DNA of 64,000 bases from Lewinellaceae bacterium (GCA_020636195.1 JACJYH010000004.1:62001-126000), one strand, 5' to 3'. Numbered from the stretch's first letter, positions 28,039 through 37,904 are shown. Numbers and translations are program-made. The notes: generated by a model not told the origin, from the sequence alone.

Positions 28039-28692
28039 CTAATCTGAAGTAACCGAAAGGATATGCAGTCCCGGAACGATATCATCATCTTGAATATCAG
28101 AAAGTGGCCTGTTTAACAATTCTCCTTTCAATCTTTTTATAGTTTCATCCGCCAAAGATTTCCTAACTTTGATGAGGAAATGGCACATATCATCATAAGA
28201 TTGTTCCGAGATTATGATAGGTAGTTTATTGAAAATATTCATTAACGGCCCAACTAAATCAAAATCCGAAGTAACGTCAAATGTTTGGTAAAGAAATTTT
28301 TGAACCTTTGTACTATCTATCAGTGCACAATGAGCAGCTTCTTTATAAGCATGGATTAATCCTGGAACACCCAACTTCGTTCCTCCGAAATAGCGCACCA
28401 CAATAACAAGAGTATTAGTAATCTCCTGGGATTCTATTTGACCTAAAATTGGTCTTCCAGCGGTTCCGGATGGTTCTCCATCATCATTAAATCTAAAATT
28501 ATTGCCGTCTGTACCCACTTTGTAAGCATAGCAATAGTGCCTAGCTTTGGGGTGCAAGTCATGTATTTCAGCTAATCTCCCTGAAAGTTGGTCTTCATGG
28601 TCGAAAGGATATGCGTACGCTAAAAACTTGCTACCTTTTTCTTTGTATTCGCCTTCTGAGACTTCTTCTATACTGAAATAACTGTCAATCAT
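28039..28692 (-). CDS. YigZ/IMPACT family protein
   Basis: 217 residues. The UPF0029 N-terminal domain is obvious (EKGSKFLAYAYPFDHEDQ, HPKARHYCYAYK, NDDGEPSGTAGRPIL, VIVVRYFGGTKLGVPGLIHAY), with a C-terminal DUF1949 ferredoxin-like domain. IMPACT proteins interfere with Gcn2-type regulation in eukaryotes; the bacterial role is unknown. Its ATG overlaps the stop of the upstream transporter by four bases, so the two are translationally coupled. Confidence 0.93.
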   Translation of the reverse strand: MIDSYFSIEEVSEGEYKEKGSKFLAYAYPFDHEDQLSGRLAEIHDLHPKARHYCYAYKVGTDGNNFRFNDDGEPSGTAGRPILGQIESQEITNTLVIVVRYFGGTKLGVPGLIHAYKEAAHCALIDSTKVQKFLYQTFDVTSDFDLVGPLMNIFNKLPIIISEQSYDDMCHFLIKVRKSLADETIKRLKGELLNRPLSDIQDDDIVPGLHILSVTSD

Positions 28693-29561
28693 GATGTAAA
28701 GGCAATCAAAATAATAGCAAGGACAGCAAATCCAAAACCAATCAGTTTCGGTTTTGTCATTCTTTCATGGAAGATTATAATACCCAAAATAGTTGCTGTT
28801 ACCAATATGCCTATGTTATTGATGGGAAACACAACCGAACCGTCAAATCCTTGCTGCAGCGCTAGCAATAAAAGATAGATCGAAAAAAAATTTGGTATTC
28901 CCAAGGCAATTCCTCCTATGATATTTTTCCACTGAATGTTAGGTTTGGTTTTGAAAGATTGCAATATGAAAATCAGGAGACCACTTATTCCTGCAAATAA
29001 AAACAAAGTGGACACAAAGCCCATGTTGCCTTCCGTCACATATCCTTCTTTTTCGATATAATAGAGGGTAGAGTCAATGATACAGGAACCTAAAAAGGTC
29101 AGTATAGGAAATAAAATATAAAGTCTTTGCCGAGACAGTGTGCTTTGCTCCGATCTCTGATAACTCAGTAATAATATAGACAAACACGCCAATATAATGC
29201 CGACCCATTTCATCCATCCACCAGCTTCATGATACCAAAGGATGGCAAGTAATGTAGGAGCGATCATGGACATTTTTTGGAATACGGTCGATATCATGAT
29301 GCCAAAATATTGCACCGTTAACGCCATCAGATTAAACACAATGATAAAAACTACGCCTAAAAACAAAGCATAAGGGAACCAATTTTGTTGAGATAGTTGT
29401 GGAGGGATAGGAGAGCCACCATTGACTATAGCTCCGGTAACCACGCATACAAAGTAGTTTACGATGATGGCTTGTAAATTATCAATTTTATATTTAGTGA
29501 AAAATTTAAAAATGACACCGATGAAGGCATTGATAATGATACAAGCTATGATGATCCACAT
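28689..29561 (-). CDS. EamA-like (DMT superfamily) transporter
   Basis: About 290 residues with ten predicted membrane helices in two five-helix repeats, the drug/metabolite transporter layout; the substrate is unknown. A TTG start at 29579 would put six more residues inside the -7 box at 29577-29584, so the ATG at 29561 (MWIIIACIIINAF) is preferred. It overlaps the YigZ gene by four bases. It is divergent from the HU-SPOR gene. Confidence 0.8.
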   Translation of the reverse strand: MWIIIACIIINAFIGVIFKFFTKYKIDNLQAIIVNYFVCVVTGAIVNGGSPIPPQLSQQNWFPYALFLGVVFIIVFNLMALTVQYFGIMISTVFQKMSMIAPTLLAILWYHEAGGWMKWVGIILACLSILLLSYQRSEQSTLSRQRLYILFPILTFLGSCIIDSTLYYIEKEGYVTEGNMGFVSTLFLFAGISGLLIFILQSFKTKPNIQWKNIIGGIALGIPNFFSIYLLLLALQQGFDGSVVFPINNIGILVTATILGIIIFHERMTKPKLIGFGFAVLAIILIAFTS

Positions 29562-29576
29562 AAATAAAAATTTGTG

Positions 29577-29584
29577 CAAATATA
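29577..29584 (-). promoter_or_regulatory. -7 box (TATATTTG) for the EamA gene
   Basis: TAnnTTTG match on the minus strand. It decides the downstream ATG as the start. Confidence 0.5.
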
Positions 29585-29628
29585 GGATTTGGCATAATTA
29601 TTTCTATTGACTAACTAATCAATTGTCT

Positions 29629-30582
29629 ATGATTGAGCGAAATTTGATGTACTCCCGGTATATCCACCAAATGTTGGTGGAGTATGGCGTTGTTTCTATT
29701 CCGGAAATGGGGACATTGTATTTGAAGCGAACATCAGCGTTTTTTGGAGAAAATAGAAGCAAAATCTACCCACCAAGAGAGTTGTGCGAATTCAAATCTC
29801 ACGTGGATTCAGACAGTTTGTTGAACGTCCTCATGGTTAAGTCGGGATTTCAAGAGAATCAAGTTCAGACCGTTATTGATAATTTTAAAAAAGATTTTTA
29901 TCAGTCCATTCAAGAAAAAGGAAACTATCATCTGCCATACTTAGGAACTTTTGCAGATGGTCAATTTGTTGTGGAAAACGAAGAGAATTTTAATAAGTAC
30001 GCTCTTTTCCCGGTAATAGATATTGCTCCGATAAGCATAAGTGATAAGGCAGGATATCAAGTACAACACTCTGTGCACCAAGCTTATGCACCTCTTAAAG
30101 TAGAATCAAAAGTCAAGGATAATTATATATTTCCTATCATTGTAGCTATATTAGCGCTATGTGTATTGATTTTAAGGTTCATTCCAAATGAAGATAAAAA
30201 GCCCGAAACTCAACTTAAAAAAGAAATAGTCACGTCTGATACAATCGCTCCAAGTCCGATATCAGAGGAAGTGGAACCTATCCAAGATACCACTACACTT
30301 ATTGTCGTTAAGGAACTTGTCCAAGAGTCTCAGGCTGATGAAAATACTTCTGAGCCGTCCAAGGACACTAATGACTGCGTTGTATATGTGGGCACATTTG
30401 AAAAGCCGGATAATGTTTCCAAAATGGTCAATAAAATTTCAAATAATGGCTATCACCCTTACACTGAGTCATACCAATCATATACAAGGGTTGGCGTCCA
30501 ATACGACTGCCGGACTATGAATTCGGATAGCTTTAAAGATGTCATAAGAAAACAAATTGAAAAAGATGCGTGGGTGAAGTAA
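29629..30582 (+). CDS. HU-CCDC81 and SPOR domain protein
   Basis: About 317 residues (the ATG at 29629 is preferred over a TTG at 29623). The N-terminal ~130 residues form a divergent HU/CCDC81-like pair (YIHQMLVEYGVVSIPEMGTL, then FKKDFYQSIQEKGNYHLPYLG). A membrane helix near 170-188 (IFPIIVAILALCVLILRFI) and an acidic Thr/Pro linker follow. The last ~75 residues (CVVYVGTFEKPDNVSKMVNK, NGYHPYT) are a SPOR domain that binds denuded septal peptidoglycan. The HU part is therefore cytoplasmic and the SPOR part periplasmic. A role at the division site is inferred from family knowledge. Confidence 0.82.
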   Translation: MIERNLMYSRYIHQMLVEYGVVSIPEMGTLYLKRTSAFFGENRSKIYPPRELCEFKSHVDSDSLLNVLMVKSGFQENQVQTVIDNFKKDFYQSIQEKGNYHLPYLGTFADGQFVVENEENFNKYALFPVIDIAPISISDKAGYQVQHSVHQAYAPLKVESKVKDNYIFPIIVAILALCVLILRFIPNEDKKPETQLKKEIVTSDTIAPSPISEEVEPIQDTTTLIVVKELVQESQADENTSEPSKDTNDCVVYVGTFEKPDNVSKMVNKISNNGYHPYTESYQSYTRVGVQYDCRTMNSDSFKDVIRKQIEKDAWVK

Positions 30583-30776
30583 TTTCAAAATCCACTTCTT
30601 TTTGAATACATCTTTCTAAATTTTACCATTTAAATACATAATAGATCACTTTGATACACATCAAAGAAACTTTAATGTTAAAGTTCTTTTAATTGTATGT
30701 CATAAGGAAACAGATTAGAATAAAACTTTTGTTTTTTTGTGGTCTATAACAAATGGTCGTTCAAAAATTTGAGAAT

Positions 30777-32192
30777 ATGAAGTTGTTTAAGGTTTTACTT
30801 TTCATTTCATTAAGTTTTCCGTTATTTGGTCAAGTACAATCCATAAAAGTGAATATTCACGGATATACCAATGATACTTTGATCTTAGGGAATTATTATG
30901 GTGAGAAGCAAGTAGTAAAAGATACCATTTTTAGAAATAATAAGGGAACTTTTGAATATACTACCAAGGATACTCTTCAGCAAGGGATGTACCTGCTGTT
31001 ATTAAAACCAAGTAATACCTATATTCAGTTCTTGGTGTCTCCTGATGAAAAAGCTATTTCCATCTCAGCTGATACTTCCGATCTTGCTGATTTAAAATTT
31101 AAGAATAGTCCTGAAAATACTATGTTTTATGCGTTTTTGAATTATCTGAAAGATAGGAGAGTGCTTGCAGATACTGCAAAAGCCAAAATCGCCAGAGCAA
31201 AAGCACTCAAATCAGAAGACAAGGCAGCTGAAGAAGTATTGAATAAATTGGATGAAGACGTCAAAGGTTATCAGAAAAAATTATTGGCAGAACATCCGAA
31301 TTCTTTGTTAGCTTTCTTGATAAAGTCAAATATGGAAGTGGATATTCCTGAATTTGAAGGTTCGGGTGATTCTCTCCAAATGAAACGATATTTGTACTAT
31401 AAAAAACACTATTTCGATAATATGGATATGCAGCATCCTGCTTTGATTCGTATGCCTTTTGCATATCCAAAGGTGGATACGTATATCAGTAAATTGGTGC
31501 CACAAATCCCTGATTCTATAAAGCTCGAGTTAGATAGAGTTTTGAAGTTAATGGAAGGGAATCATGACGCATACAGGTATTTCTTAGCAGATTTTCTGAA
31601 TAAATATGCACAGATGAAGGTTGTAGGATATGATGCTCTGTATGTTCATTTAGTAGATAATTATTATTCAAAAGGAAAGGCATCTTGGGTCACCGATGAA
31701 AATATCAAAAAAATGGAAGGTGAAGCCAATGACTTACGACCGATTTTGATAGGAAAAACGATCCCCAATATTAAGACATACAAGGAAGATGGTAGCCCAT
31801 TGAATATTCATGAAGTAAAATCTCCCTATACTGTTTTGATATTTTGGGCACCAGATTGTGGCCATTGTAAAAAAATCATGCCTTTTGTGGTTGAATTTGA
31901 AAAAAAGTATAGAGATAAAGGCGTCAAGGTGGTCAGCGTATGTACGAAAGGTGGCGATAAATATGGCGAATGTTGGTCAGGCGTAAAAGAAAAGGGTATG
32001 GAAAATTTCATCAACACCGGAGACCAATATCAAAGATTCCACGGACAAATAAGAACAAAGACAACTCCGAAAATCTTCATTTTGGATGAAAATAAAAAGA
32101 TTTTAATCAAGGATATTCCGGGTGAGGAAATAGATAAAATCTTTGACGAGGTCTTCAAATTTGAAGAGGAGAAAAGATTAAAAAACAACTAG
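30777..32192 (+). CDS. TlpA-like thioredoxin protein with DUF4369 domain
   Basis: About 471 residues from the ATG at 30777; the eight residues upstream of it precede a good signal peptide (MKLFKVLLFISLSFPLFGQ). The N-terminal DUF4369 beta domain (~20-115) is followed by a helical DUF5106-like middle and a C-terminal thioredoxin fold with APDCGHCKKIMP (redox CGHC) and the cis-Pro in TTPKIFIL. It is probably a periplasmic disulfide reductase or thiol carrier, like other Bacteroidota DUF4369 proteins. It converges with and overlaps the next gene by four bases. Confidence 0.88.
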   Translation: MKLFKVLLFISLSFPLFGQVQSIKVNIHGYTNDTLILGNYYGEKQVVKDTIFRNNKGTFEYTTKDTLQQGMYLLLLKPSNTYIQFLVSPDEKAISISADTSDLADLKFKNSPENTMFYAFLNYLKDRRVLADTAKAKIARAKALKSEDKAAEEVLNKLDEDVKGYQKKLLAEHPNSLLAFLIKSNMEVDIPEFEGSGDSLQMKRYLYYKKHYFDNMDMQHPALIRMPFAYPKVDTYISKLVPQIPDSIKLELDRVLKLMEGNHDAYRYFLADFLNKYAQMKVVGYDALYVHLVDNYYSKGKASWVTDENIKKMEGEANDLRPILIGKTIPNIKTYKEDGSPLNIHEVKSPYTVLIFWAPDCGHCKKIMPFVVEFEKKYRDKGVKVVSVCTKGGDKYGECWSGVKEKGMENFINTGDQYQRFHGQIRTKTTPKIFILDENKKILIKDIPGEEIDKIFDEVFKFEEEKRLKNN

Positions 32193-33067
32193 TTACCAAA
32201 GACATTTTTGCCATTCAGTACAGGTTTGGGTCGCGGAGCAGACTCCAATACTTCAACTTTAAGTTTTGATTCTAAGACCCAGTATTTGCCATTCCAAGTA
32301 TATCCTGAGTAACTACCATCTGACGCATAACTGTTAACCTTGGGATTCAATCGACTTTGTATCGGAATCAAGTGATCAAAGACAATCATTTCCATTCCTG
32401 CATTGTAGTTTAATGAACAGAATCCATCAGCGGTATATTTGAGCAGTATGCGATTAAAGTACTTCTTTTCTCCATTTACCTCATTCTCGAAGATAGGTTT
32501 TCCGAAAAACGGTTTCCCTTCCGATGAAAAGAAAAGGACATCTGCAATTTTAATATGTTCAATATTATTCCATTGATTCTTTCCAAAAAGCACATAGGCT
32601 CGCTTGTTCATGGGAAGTTCTACAGTAATAAGATTATAATATGTGGCTCCCAACCAAAATTCGGGAGAAAACTCTTCTGTTAACAGGTCTTCAGCATCCC
32701 GAAAGTGGTCTTTAAGTTCGAAAACTCTTCCATCCTTTGTTTGGATCACACCGAATTGAAGATGTTCACTATCAGAGACACTTATTTCCCATGTAAATAT
32801 TCTGAAAGCACCGTCTTCCGGAGTCAGTTTTGATATCCATTTTAGTGAATCAAAAGGGTAAGAATAGGATCCATTCTCGTGTAACACCTGAAGAAATTTT
32901 TCCTTAAAATTGGTATGCGCTTGTAACCTAAATCTGCTTTCGTAGGCATGCATCATGACATCACAATCAAAAGCAAGCGCTTCTTCTTGCTGTGAAAAAA
33001 GATTTTGTCCCTCCAAATTTTGAATGGTAATAATTAAAATGAAGAAAAATATCAATCGCATTTGCAT
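32189..33067 (-). CDS. Secreted hypothetical protein
   Basis: About 292 residues. A signal peptide (MRLIFFFILIITIQNLEGQ) is preceded by two in-frame Met choices; 33067 or 33061 is better than 33088. The mature part is beta-rich, shares no motif I can name, and reads like the large group of Bacteroidota exported proteins of about 270 residues with an NMTAGF-type pattern. It has no sorting domain, so it is probably periplasmic or outer-membrane associated. Confidence 0.65.
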   Translation of the reverse strand: MQMRLIFFFILIITIQNLEGQNLFSQQEEALAFDCDVMMHAYESRFRLQAHTNFKEKFLQVLHENGSYSYPFDSLKWISKLTPEDGAFRIFTWEISVSDSEHLQFGVIQTKDGRVFELKDHFRDAEDLLTEEFSPEFWLGATYYNLITVELPMNKRAYVLFGKNQWNNIEHIKIADVLFFSSEGKPFFGKPIFENEVNGEKKYFNRILLKYTADGFCSLNYNAGMEMIVFDHLIPIQSRLNPKVNSYASDGSYSGYTWNGKYWVLESKLKVEVLESAPRPKPVLNGKNVFGN

Positions 33068-33218
33068 AGAAAATCCTTGAATTTTCAATTAAACGCAATC
33101 ATATAGACAAATGTTATTGATCCTCTTGATTTTAATCTTTCATTTTCATCAGCTTAATCTTTCATAGTAGCTCAGTTTGAAAATGCAGACCAAATGATGA
33201 ATATTGGTGCTGATATCA

Positions 33219-33249
33219 TTGGGCAGTGGTAATTTTTTCCGTAGCTTTG
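33219..33249 (+). promoter_or_regulatory. tpiA promoter (-33 TTG, -7 TAGCTTTG)
   Basis: TTG at 33219-33221 and TAGCTTTG at 33242-33249, spaced 20 bases apart, with a 20-base leader to the ATG. Confidence 0.6.
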
Positions 33250-33269
33250 CCTCACTAAAAATTTAATGT

Positions 33270-34019
33270 ATGAGCAGGCAAAAAATCGCAGCCGGTAATT
33301 GGAAAATGCATACGACGGTCACCGAAGGCAAGGAAATGATCTCAAGTTTAGCTAAAAATGACCTACCTTCAGACGTCACAGTCATCATTGCACCGCCATT
33401 TACGCACCTTTACCCATGTTTAGAAGTTGCCGATTCAGGGATACAGCTCTCAGCACAAAATTGTAGCGATAAGCTTTCCGGTGCATTTACAGGTGAAGTT
33501 TCTGCGGCTGCATTGGCAGACATGGGAATTAAATATGTGATTTTAGGACATTCCGAAAGAAGGGAATACTTCAACGAATCCAATGAATTGCTTAAGAACA
33601 AAGTGGATACTGTTTTTGGTCAAGGTTTGACACCTATATTTTGTTGTGGCGAGCCGTTGGAAATCAGAAAATCTGAGCAGCAGGTTGCATACGTTCGTCA
33701 ACAATTGATGGATTCTTTATGGCATCTTAGCTCAGATCAAATGGCTAAAATTATTATAGCTTATGAACCAATTTGGGCTATTGGAACAGGTGAAACAGCT
33801 TCTCCCGAACAGGCACAAGAAATGCATCAATCTATACGATCTCTCATTGCTGAGAAATTTGGAGAGGAAACTTCCCAAATCATTCCAATTCTCTATGGAG
33901 GTTCTGTAAAAGGTTCCAATGCCAAGGATATTTTTGGCCAGCGTGACGTGGATGGAGGATTAGTTGGAGGAGCAAGCCTTAAGGTAGATGAGTTTGTCAC
34001 TATTATTCGATCATTTTAG
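33270..34019 (+). CDS. tpiA: Triosephosphate isomerase
   Basis: 249 residues, full length. AAGNWKMH with the catalytic Lys, ILGHSERREYF with the catalytic His, AYEPIWAIGTG with the catalytic Glu, and YGGSVKGSNA and GGLVGGASL phosphate loops are all intact. It interconverts dihydroxyacetone phosphate and glyceraldehyde-3-phosphate. The carboxylase ATG follows 18 bases later, so they may form an operon. Confidence 0.98.
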   Translation: MSRQKIAAGNWKMHTTVTEGKEMISSLAKNDLPSDVTVIIAPPFTHLYPCLEVADSGIQLSAQNCSDKLSGAFTGEVSAAALADMGIKYVILGHSERREYFNESNELLKNKVDTVFGQGLTPIFCCGEPLEIRKSEQQVAYVRQQLMDSLWHLSSDQMAKIIIAYEPIWAIGTGETASPEQAQEMHQSIRSLIAEKFGEETSQIIPILYGGSVKGSNAKDIFGQRDVDGGLVGGASLKVDEFVTIIRSF

Positions 34020-34037
34020 ATTTTGAACTGGGTTTTG

Positions 34038-35672
34038 ATGGATAAAAAAAAATTGGAATACAATAAAAACGAAGATCATCTCCAACTTTTGATTAGTCAA
34101 ATGCAGCATAAGTTGCACGTGATCTACGAAGGAGGAGGAAAGGCAAAAAACGATAAACTACGTGCTCAAGGAAAAATGACAGCGAGGGAACGAGTGCAGT
34201 ATCTTGCAGATCCGGATTTTGAACCTATTGAATTAGGCGCATTTGCCGGATTTCAGATGTATGAGTCTGAAGGTGGGTGCCCTGCCGGTGGAGTGATCGT
34301 ATGCATTGCAAAAGTATCCGGAAAGCTGGTTATTATTGTCGCAAACGATGCATCCGTAAAAGCCGGTGCTTGGTTTCCTATTACGGGTAAGAAAAACCTT
34401 CGGGCACAAGAGATCAGTATGGAGAACAGAATTCCGATCATCTACCTCGTGGACAGTGCCGGAGTTTATCTTCCTATGCAGGACGAAATATTTCCGGATA
34501 AAGAACATTTTGGTAGAATTTTTAGAAATAATGCGAAGATGTCATCCATGGGGATAACACAAATAGCTGCCATCATGGGCAGCTGTGTTGCAGGCGGTGC
34601 CTACCTTCCCATTATGTCCGATGAAGCGCTGATTGTTGAAGGAACGGGTTCTATCTTTTTAGCTGGCCCTTATTTGGTCAAAGCCGCCATAGGGGAAGAA
34701 GTGGACGCCGAAACTTTGGGAGGTGCAAGAACACATTGTGAAGTATCCGGTGTCACAGATTATAAAATGCCTGATGATAAAACATGTTTGGATACCATCA
34801 GATCTCTCGTTTCAAAATTGGGAAAACCTGAATATGCCGGATTTGATAGGATCGAGTCAAAGTTGCCGTCTGAAAATGATGAATCAATTTTAGGACATTT
34901 TCCCGAAAATCCGTCTAAACCGTATGATGTATTAGAAATCATCCATAGGGTAGTGGATGAGGCATCATTTTTACAATATAAAGAAGATTATGGCAAAACC
35001 ATCGTTTGTGGATATGCCAGAATTGATGGTTGGGCTGTCGGTATCGTCGCAAATCAAAGGATGGTTGTAAAGAATGCACAAGGAGAAATGCAGTTTGGAG
35101 GTGTCATCTATTCAGATTCTGCGGATAAGGCTTCAAGGTTTATCATGAACTGCAATCAAAAGAAAATTCCCTTGGTGTTTTTTCATGATGTGACAGGATT
35201 TATGGTCGGTAAGCGATCCGAACATGGCGGTATCATAAAAGATGGCGCCAAAATGGTCAATGCTGTGGCAAATTCCACGGTACCAAAGATAAGCATCGTC
35301 ATAGGAAATTCATATGGTGCGGGTAATTATGCCATGTGTGGAAAAGCTTACGATCCAAGGATTATTGTAGGTTGGCCAACTGCAAAAATAGCGGTTATGG
35401 GCGGTGCTCAAGCTGCAAAAGTGCTCACCCAGATACAGGTCAGCACTTTGAAGGGCAAAGGTATGCCTCCAAATAAAGAAGAAGAAGTGCAATTGTATGA
35501 AGAAATCATGAAGCGGTACGAGGAGCAAACTTCAGCATATTACGCTGCTGCCAGATTGTGGATTGATGCGATCATTGACCCGAGAGAAACCAGAAGAATC
35601 ATCTCTGTATCTATTGAATTGGCGAATCACGGTGTGGTGGAAAAATTCAATCCCGGAGTGATACAAACATAA
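34038..35672 (+). CDS. Acyl-CoA carboxylase carboxyltransferase (beta) subunit
   Basis: About 544 residues from the ATG at 34038 (a TTG at 34023 is less likely). It has the two crotonase-like halves of biotin-dependent carboxyltransferases: KMTARERVQYLADPD, GGVIVCIAKVSGK, IMGSCVAGGAYLPIMSDEA and, in the C-terminal half, FFHDVTGFMVGKRSEHGG and IVIGNSYGAGNYAMCGKAYDP. These fit the methylcrotonyl-CoA or propionyl-CoA carboxylase type. It transfers CO2 from carboxybiotin to an acyl-CoA. The exact substrate is not readable and no biotin carboxylase partner is nearby. Confidence 0.9.
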   Translation: MDKKKLEYNKNEDHLQLLISQMQHKLHVIYEGGGKAKNDKLRAQGKMTARERVQYLADPDFEPIELGAFAGFQMYESEGGCPAGGVIVCIAKVSGKLVIIVANDASVKAGAWFPITGKKNLRAQEISMENRIPIIYLVDSAGVYLPMQDEIFPDKEHFGRIFRNNAKMSSMGITQIAAIMGSCVAGGAYLPIMSDEALIVEGTGSIFLAGPYLVKAAIGEEVDAETLGGARTHCEVSGVTDYKMPDDKTCLDTIRSLVSKLGKPEYAGFDRIESKLPSENDESILGHFPENPSKPYDVLEIIHRVVDEASFLQYKEDYGKTIVCGYARIDGWAVGIVANQRMVVKNAQGEMQFGGVIYSDSADKASRFIMNCNQKKIPLVFFHDVTGFMVGKRSEHGGIIKDGAKMVNAVANSTVPKISIVIGNSYGAGNYAMCGKAYDPRIIVGWPTAKIAVMGGAQAAKVLTQIQVSTLKGKGMPPNKEEEVQLYEEIMKRYEEQTSAYYAAARLWIDAIIDPRETRRIISVSIELANHGVVEKFNPGVIQT

Positions 35673-35722
35673 TACACTTCAAATGTGTATAGATAAGAAG
35701 ACCCAAAGACTTTTGCTGTAAA

Positions 35723-36436
35723 TTAGCCTTCGAAATTGAACGATAGGGTAAATATTTGTGAAACTACATTTTCCAATACTCTTGCTTCATTCAGGGTATT
35801 GTTGTAAATCAAGATATTGCTGAGCCCTCTGGAAAATTTGATCTCTGGCGAGAAAATAAAGTAAGGATAAAACATCTGCATCCCGACGCCCAATTCGTAT
35901 TGAAAGTCGTGAGGGGCAATTTTCAACAAAGATTTTCTAGATTTTGAATTGGACTGAACATCAAAACTATACTTCAATCCGGCAACGACAAATGCTCTTT
36001 TATCTTTGTAAGGATCAGATTTGAACCGTAAATGAAATGGAAGTTCAAAAAAGACAGATTCAATTTTACGCTCCACTGATGAAGCATCTGCTACGTGTGT
36101 GTACACTAAACTTCTTTGAGCAAAGGAAAATCCCGGTAAGAACCTAAAATCAAAATATTCACCGATTTTTAGATTGGTGACCATATGCATATTCACTCCA
36201 CTTGAGCCGCTGCCCTCGGTGATGCGTATGCTGTCATTGCCAATGAAGTTTTTGGATTGATATACCTTGAAATTTGAATTGTTGATTCCGAGATTGATAC
36301 CAAAATAATAGGACTTTCTATTAAATTCCCTGAAGTTATAGTTTTCTCTTCCACCGATCTGACCATATACGACAGAGCAGATGTAGATAAACGCCAAAGT
36401 AAATAATACTATTTTTTTGCTAGGTAAATGGCACAT
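35723..36436 (-). CDS. porT: PorT family protein of the type IX secretion system
   Basis: 237 residues. A signal peptide (KKIVLFTLAFIYICSVVYGQ) is followed by an eight-stranded-barrel-type sequence (YYFGINLGINNSNFKVY, FRFLPGFSFAQRSLVY, ELPFHLRFKSDPYKDKRAFVVAGLKY, SPEIKFSRGLSN). This pattern and its overlap with ubiE match porT in Bacteroidota. PorT/SprT is an outer-membrane component needed for type IX secretion, which fits the two sorting-domain proteins in this window. The gene overlaps the ubiE end by 28 bases. Confidence 0.85.
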   Translation of the reverse strand: MCHLPSKKIVLFTLAFIYICSVVYGQIGGRENYNFREFNRKSYYFGINLGINNSNFKVYQSKNFIGNDSIRITEGSGSSGVNMHMVTNLKIGEYFDFRFLPGFSFAQRSLVYTHVADASSVERKIESVFFELPFHLRFKSDPYKDKRAFVVAGLKYSFDVQSNSKSRKSLLKIAPHDFQYELGVGMQMFYPYFIFSPEIKFSRGLSNILIYNNTLNEARVLENVVSQIFTLSFNFEG

Positions 36437-37134
36437 ATTCCTCCAGTCAATGATTTATATTGTGTATTCTGAAAGCCAACTTGATTGAGTACTTTGGTAA
36501 ATTCCTCAAAACTTGGAAATTGCTGAACAGATTCATACAGGTACCGATAGGCATTCTTGTCTTTTGACTTAAACCTACCTATAACGGGTAAAAAATTTTT
36601 AAAGTATATATCAAATAGTTGTTTTAATGGAAAAGTCTTTGGTTTTGAAAATTCTAATATCATTAGAGTGCCATTGGGTGCTAAAACCCTATACATTTCT
36701 GACAATCCTTTTTCTAAATTCTCAAAATTCCTGACGCCAAAGGCAGACATCACCGCATCGTAAGTGGCATCTTGGAATTGTAACTGTTCGCTATCACCGA
36801 TTTCAAGTGATATTCTATGTTGAAAATTGTCTTTTTTTATTTTTTCCTTTCCAATTTCTAGCATTTTTTCTGAAATATCGACCCCGACAATGGAACAATT
36901 TTGGATCGTCTTGGCGGCTTCCAATGCAAGATCAGCAGTGCCTGTAGCGATATCTAAAATCCTGTTTGGTTGATTGTCTTTCACATATCTAATCGCTTTT
37001 TTTCTCCACCAGATGTCAATACCAAGCGATAAAAAGTGATTTAAAAAGTCATAGAATGGCGCTATTTTATCAAACATGCGCTCAACTTGTCCCTTTTTTG
37101 ATTCTGTGGGTGTATTATAAGGTGTTACCGTCAA
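36409..37134 (-). CDS. ubiE: Demethylmenaquinone methyltransferase
   Basis: 241 residues. UbiE/MenG signatures: MFDKIAPFYDFLNHFLSLGID at the N-terminus, the SAM motif RILDIATGTADLALEAAK near residue 55, and AFGVRNFENLEKGLSEMYRVL near 128. It methylates demethylmenaquinone in menaquinone synthesis, as expected for this phylum. It starts three bases after the fabG stop and overlaps porT, so fabG-ubiE-porT form one transcription unit. Confidence 0.96.
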   Translation of the reverse strand: MTVTPYNTPTESKKGQVERMFDKIAPFYDFLNHFLSLGIDIWWRKKAIRYVKDNQPNRILDIATGTADLALEAAKTIQNCSIVGVDISEKMLEIGKEKIKKDNFQHRISLEIGDSEQLQFQDATYDAVMSAFGVRNFENLEKGLSEMYRVLAPNGTLMILEFSKPKTFPLKQLFDIYFKNFLPVIGRFKSKDKNAYRYLYESVQQFPSFEEFTKVLNQVGFQNTQYKSLTGGICAIYLAKK

Positions 37135-37137
37135 AAT

Positions 37138-37884
37138 TTACATATTTAATCCGCCACAAACGCTAATAACTTGGCCAGTCACATAGCTTGACATTTCTGA
37201 ACCTAAATAGATGCATGCATTTGACACATCATCCGGAGAACCCAACTTCTTCAATGGAATATTGTCCTCATACGCCTTTCTTTGATCTTCCGTCAATGCA
37301 TGAGTCATGTCTGTAGCAATGAATCCCGGCGCTATGGCATTGCATCTGATATTACGTGAACCTACTTCTTTTGCAATAGACTTTGTAAAACCGATGATGC
37401 CCGCTTTTGACGCTGCATAATTGGCTTGACCTGCATTTCCAAATACACCAACCACGCTGCTCAGATTGATGATGGAGCCTGAACGTTGCTTCATCATGGG
37501 TTTTAAAACATGTTTAGTTAGATTGAATACAGACTTTAAATTGATATTGATGACATCATCCCATTGACTTTCAGACATGCGCAACATCAATGTATCCCGA
37601 GTGATACCTGCGTTGTTAACCAAGATGTCAATCCTGCCGAAACGCTCTACGACTTTCTGTGTGAGGGTCTCACTCTCAGCAAATACTGAAGCATCAGATC
37701 GATACATTTCGGCTTCTACGCCTTCGGCGCGCAGTTTCTGCAAAACAGCTTCTGCTTTTTCTTCAGACGAGAGGTAAGTAAAAGCTACGTTGGCGCCTGC
37801 TTTGGCAAATGCAAGCACAATGGCTTCACCAATACCACGTGAACCGCCGGTGACCAATGCCACTTTACCTTCTAACATCTTCAT
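37138..37884 (-). CDS. fabG: 3-oxoacyl-[acyl-carrier-protein] reductase
   Basis: 248 residues, SDR family. VALVTGGSRGIGEAI is the NADPH-binding glycine motif, NNAGITRD follows near 88, and the catalytic Ser-Tyr-Lys lie in INLSSVVG and NYAASKAGI. The ending GQVISVCGGLNM is typical of FabG. It reduces 3-oxoacyl-ACP in fatty-acid elongation. It has its own -7 box at 37905-37912. Confidence 0.95.
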   Translation of the reverse strand: MKMLEGKVALVTGGSRGIGEAIVLAFAKAGANVAFTYLSSEEKAEAVLQKLRAEGVEAEMYRSDASVFAESETLTQKVVERFGRIDILVNNAGITRDTLMLRMSESQWDDVININLKSVFNLTKHVLKPMMKQRSGSIINLSSVVGVFGNAGQANYAASKAGIIGFTKSIAKEVGSRNIRCNAIAPGFIATDMTHALTEDQRKAYEDNIPLKKLGSPDDVSNACIYLGSEMSSYVTGQVISVCGGLNM

Positions 37885-37904
37885 TTTTAATCAAAATTTG
37901 ATCG

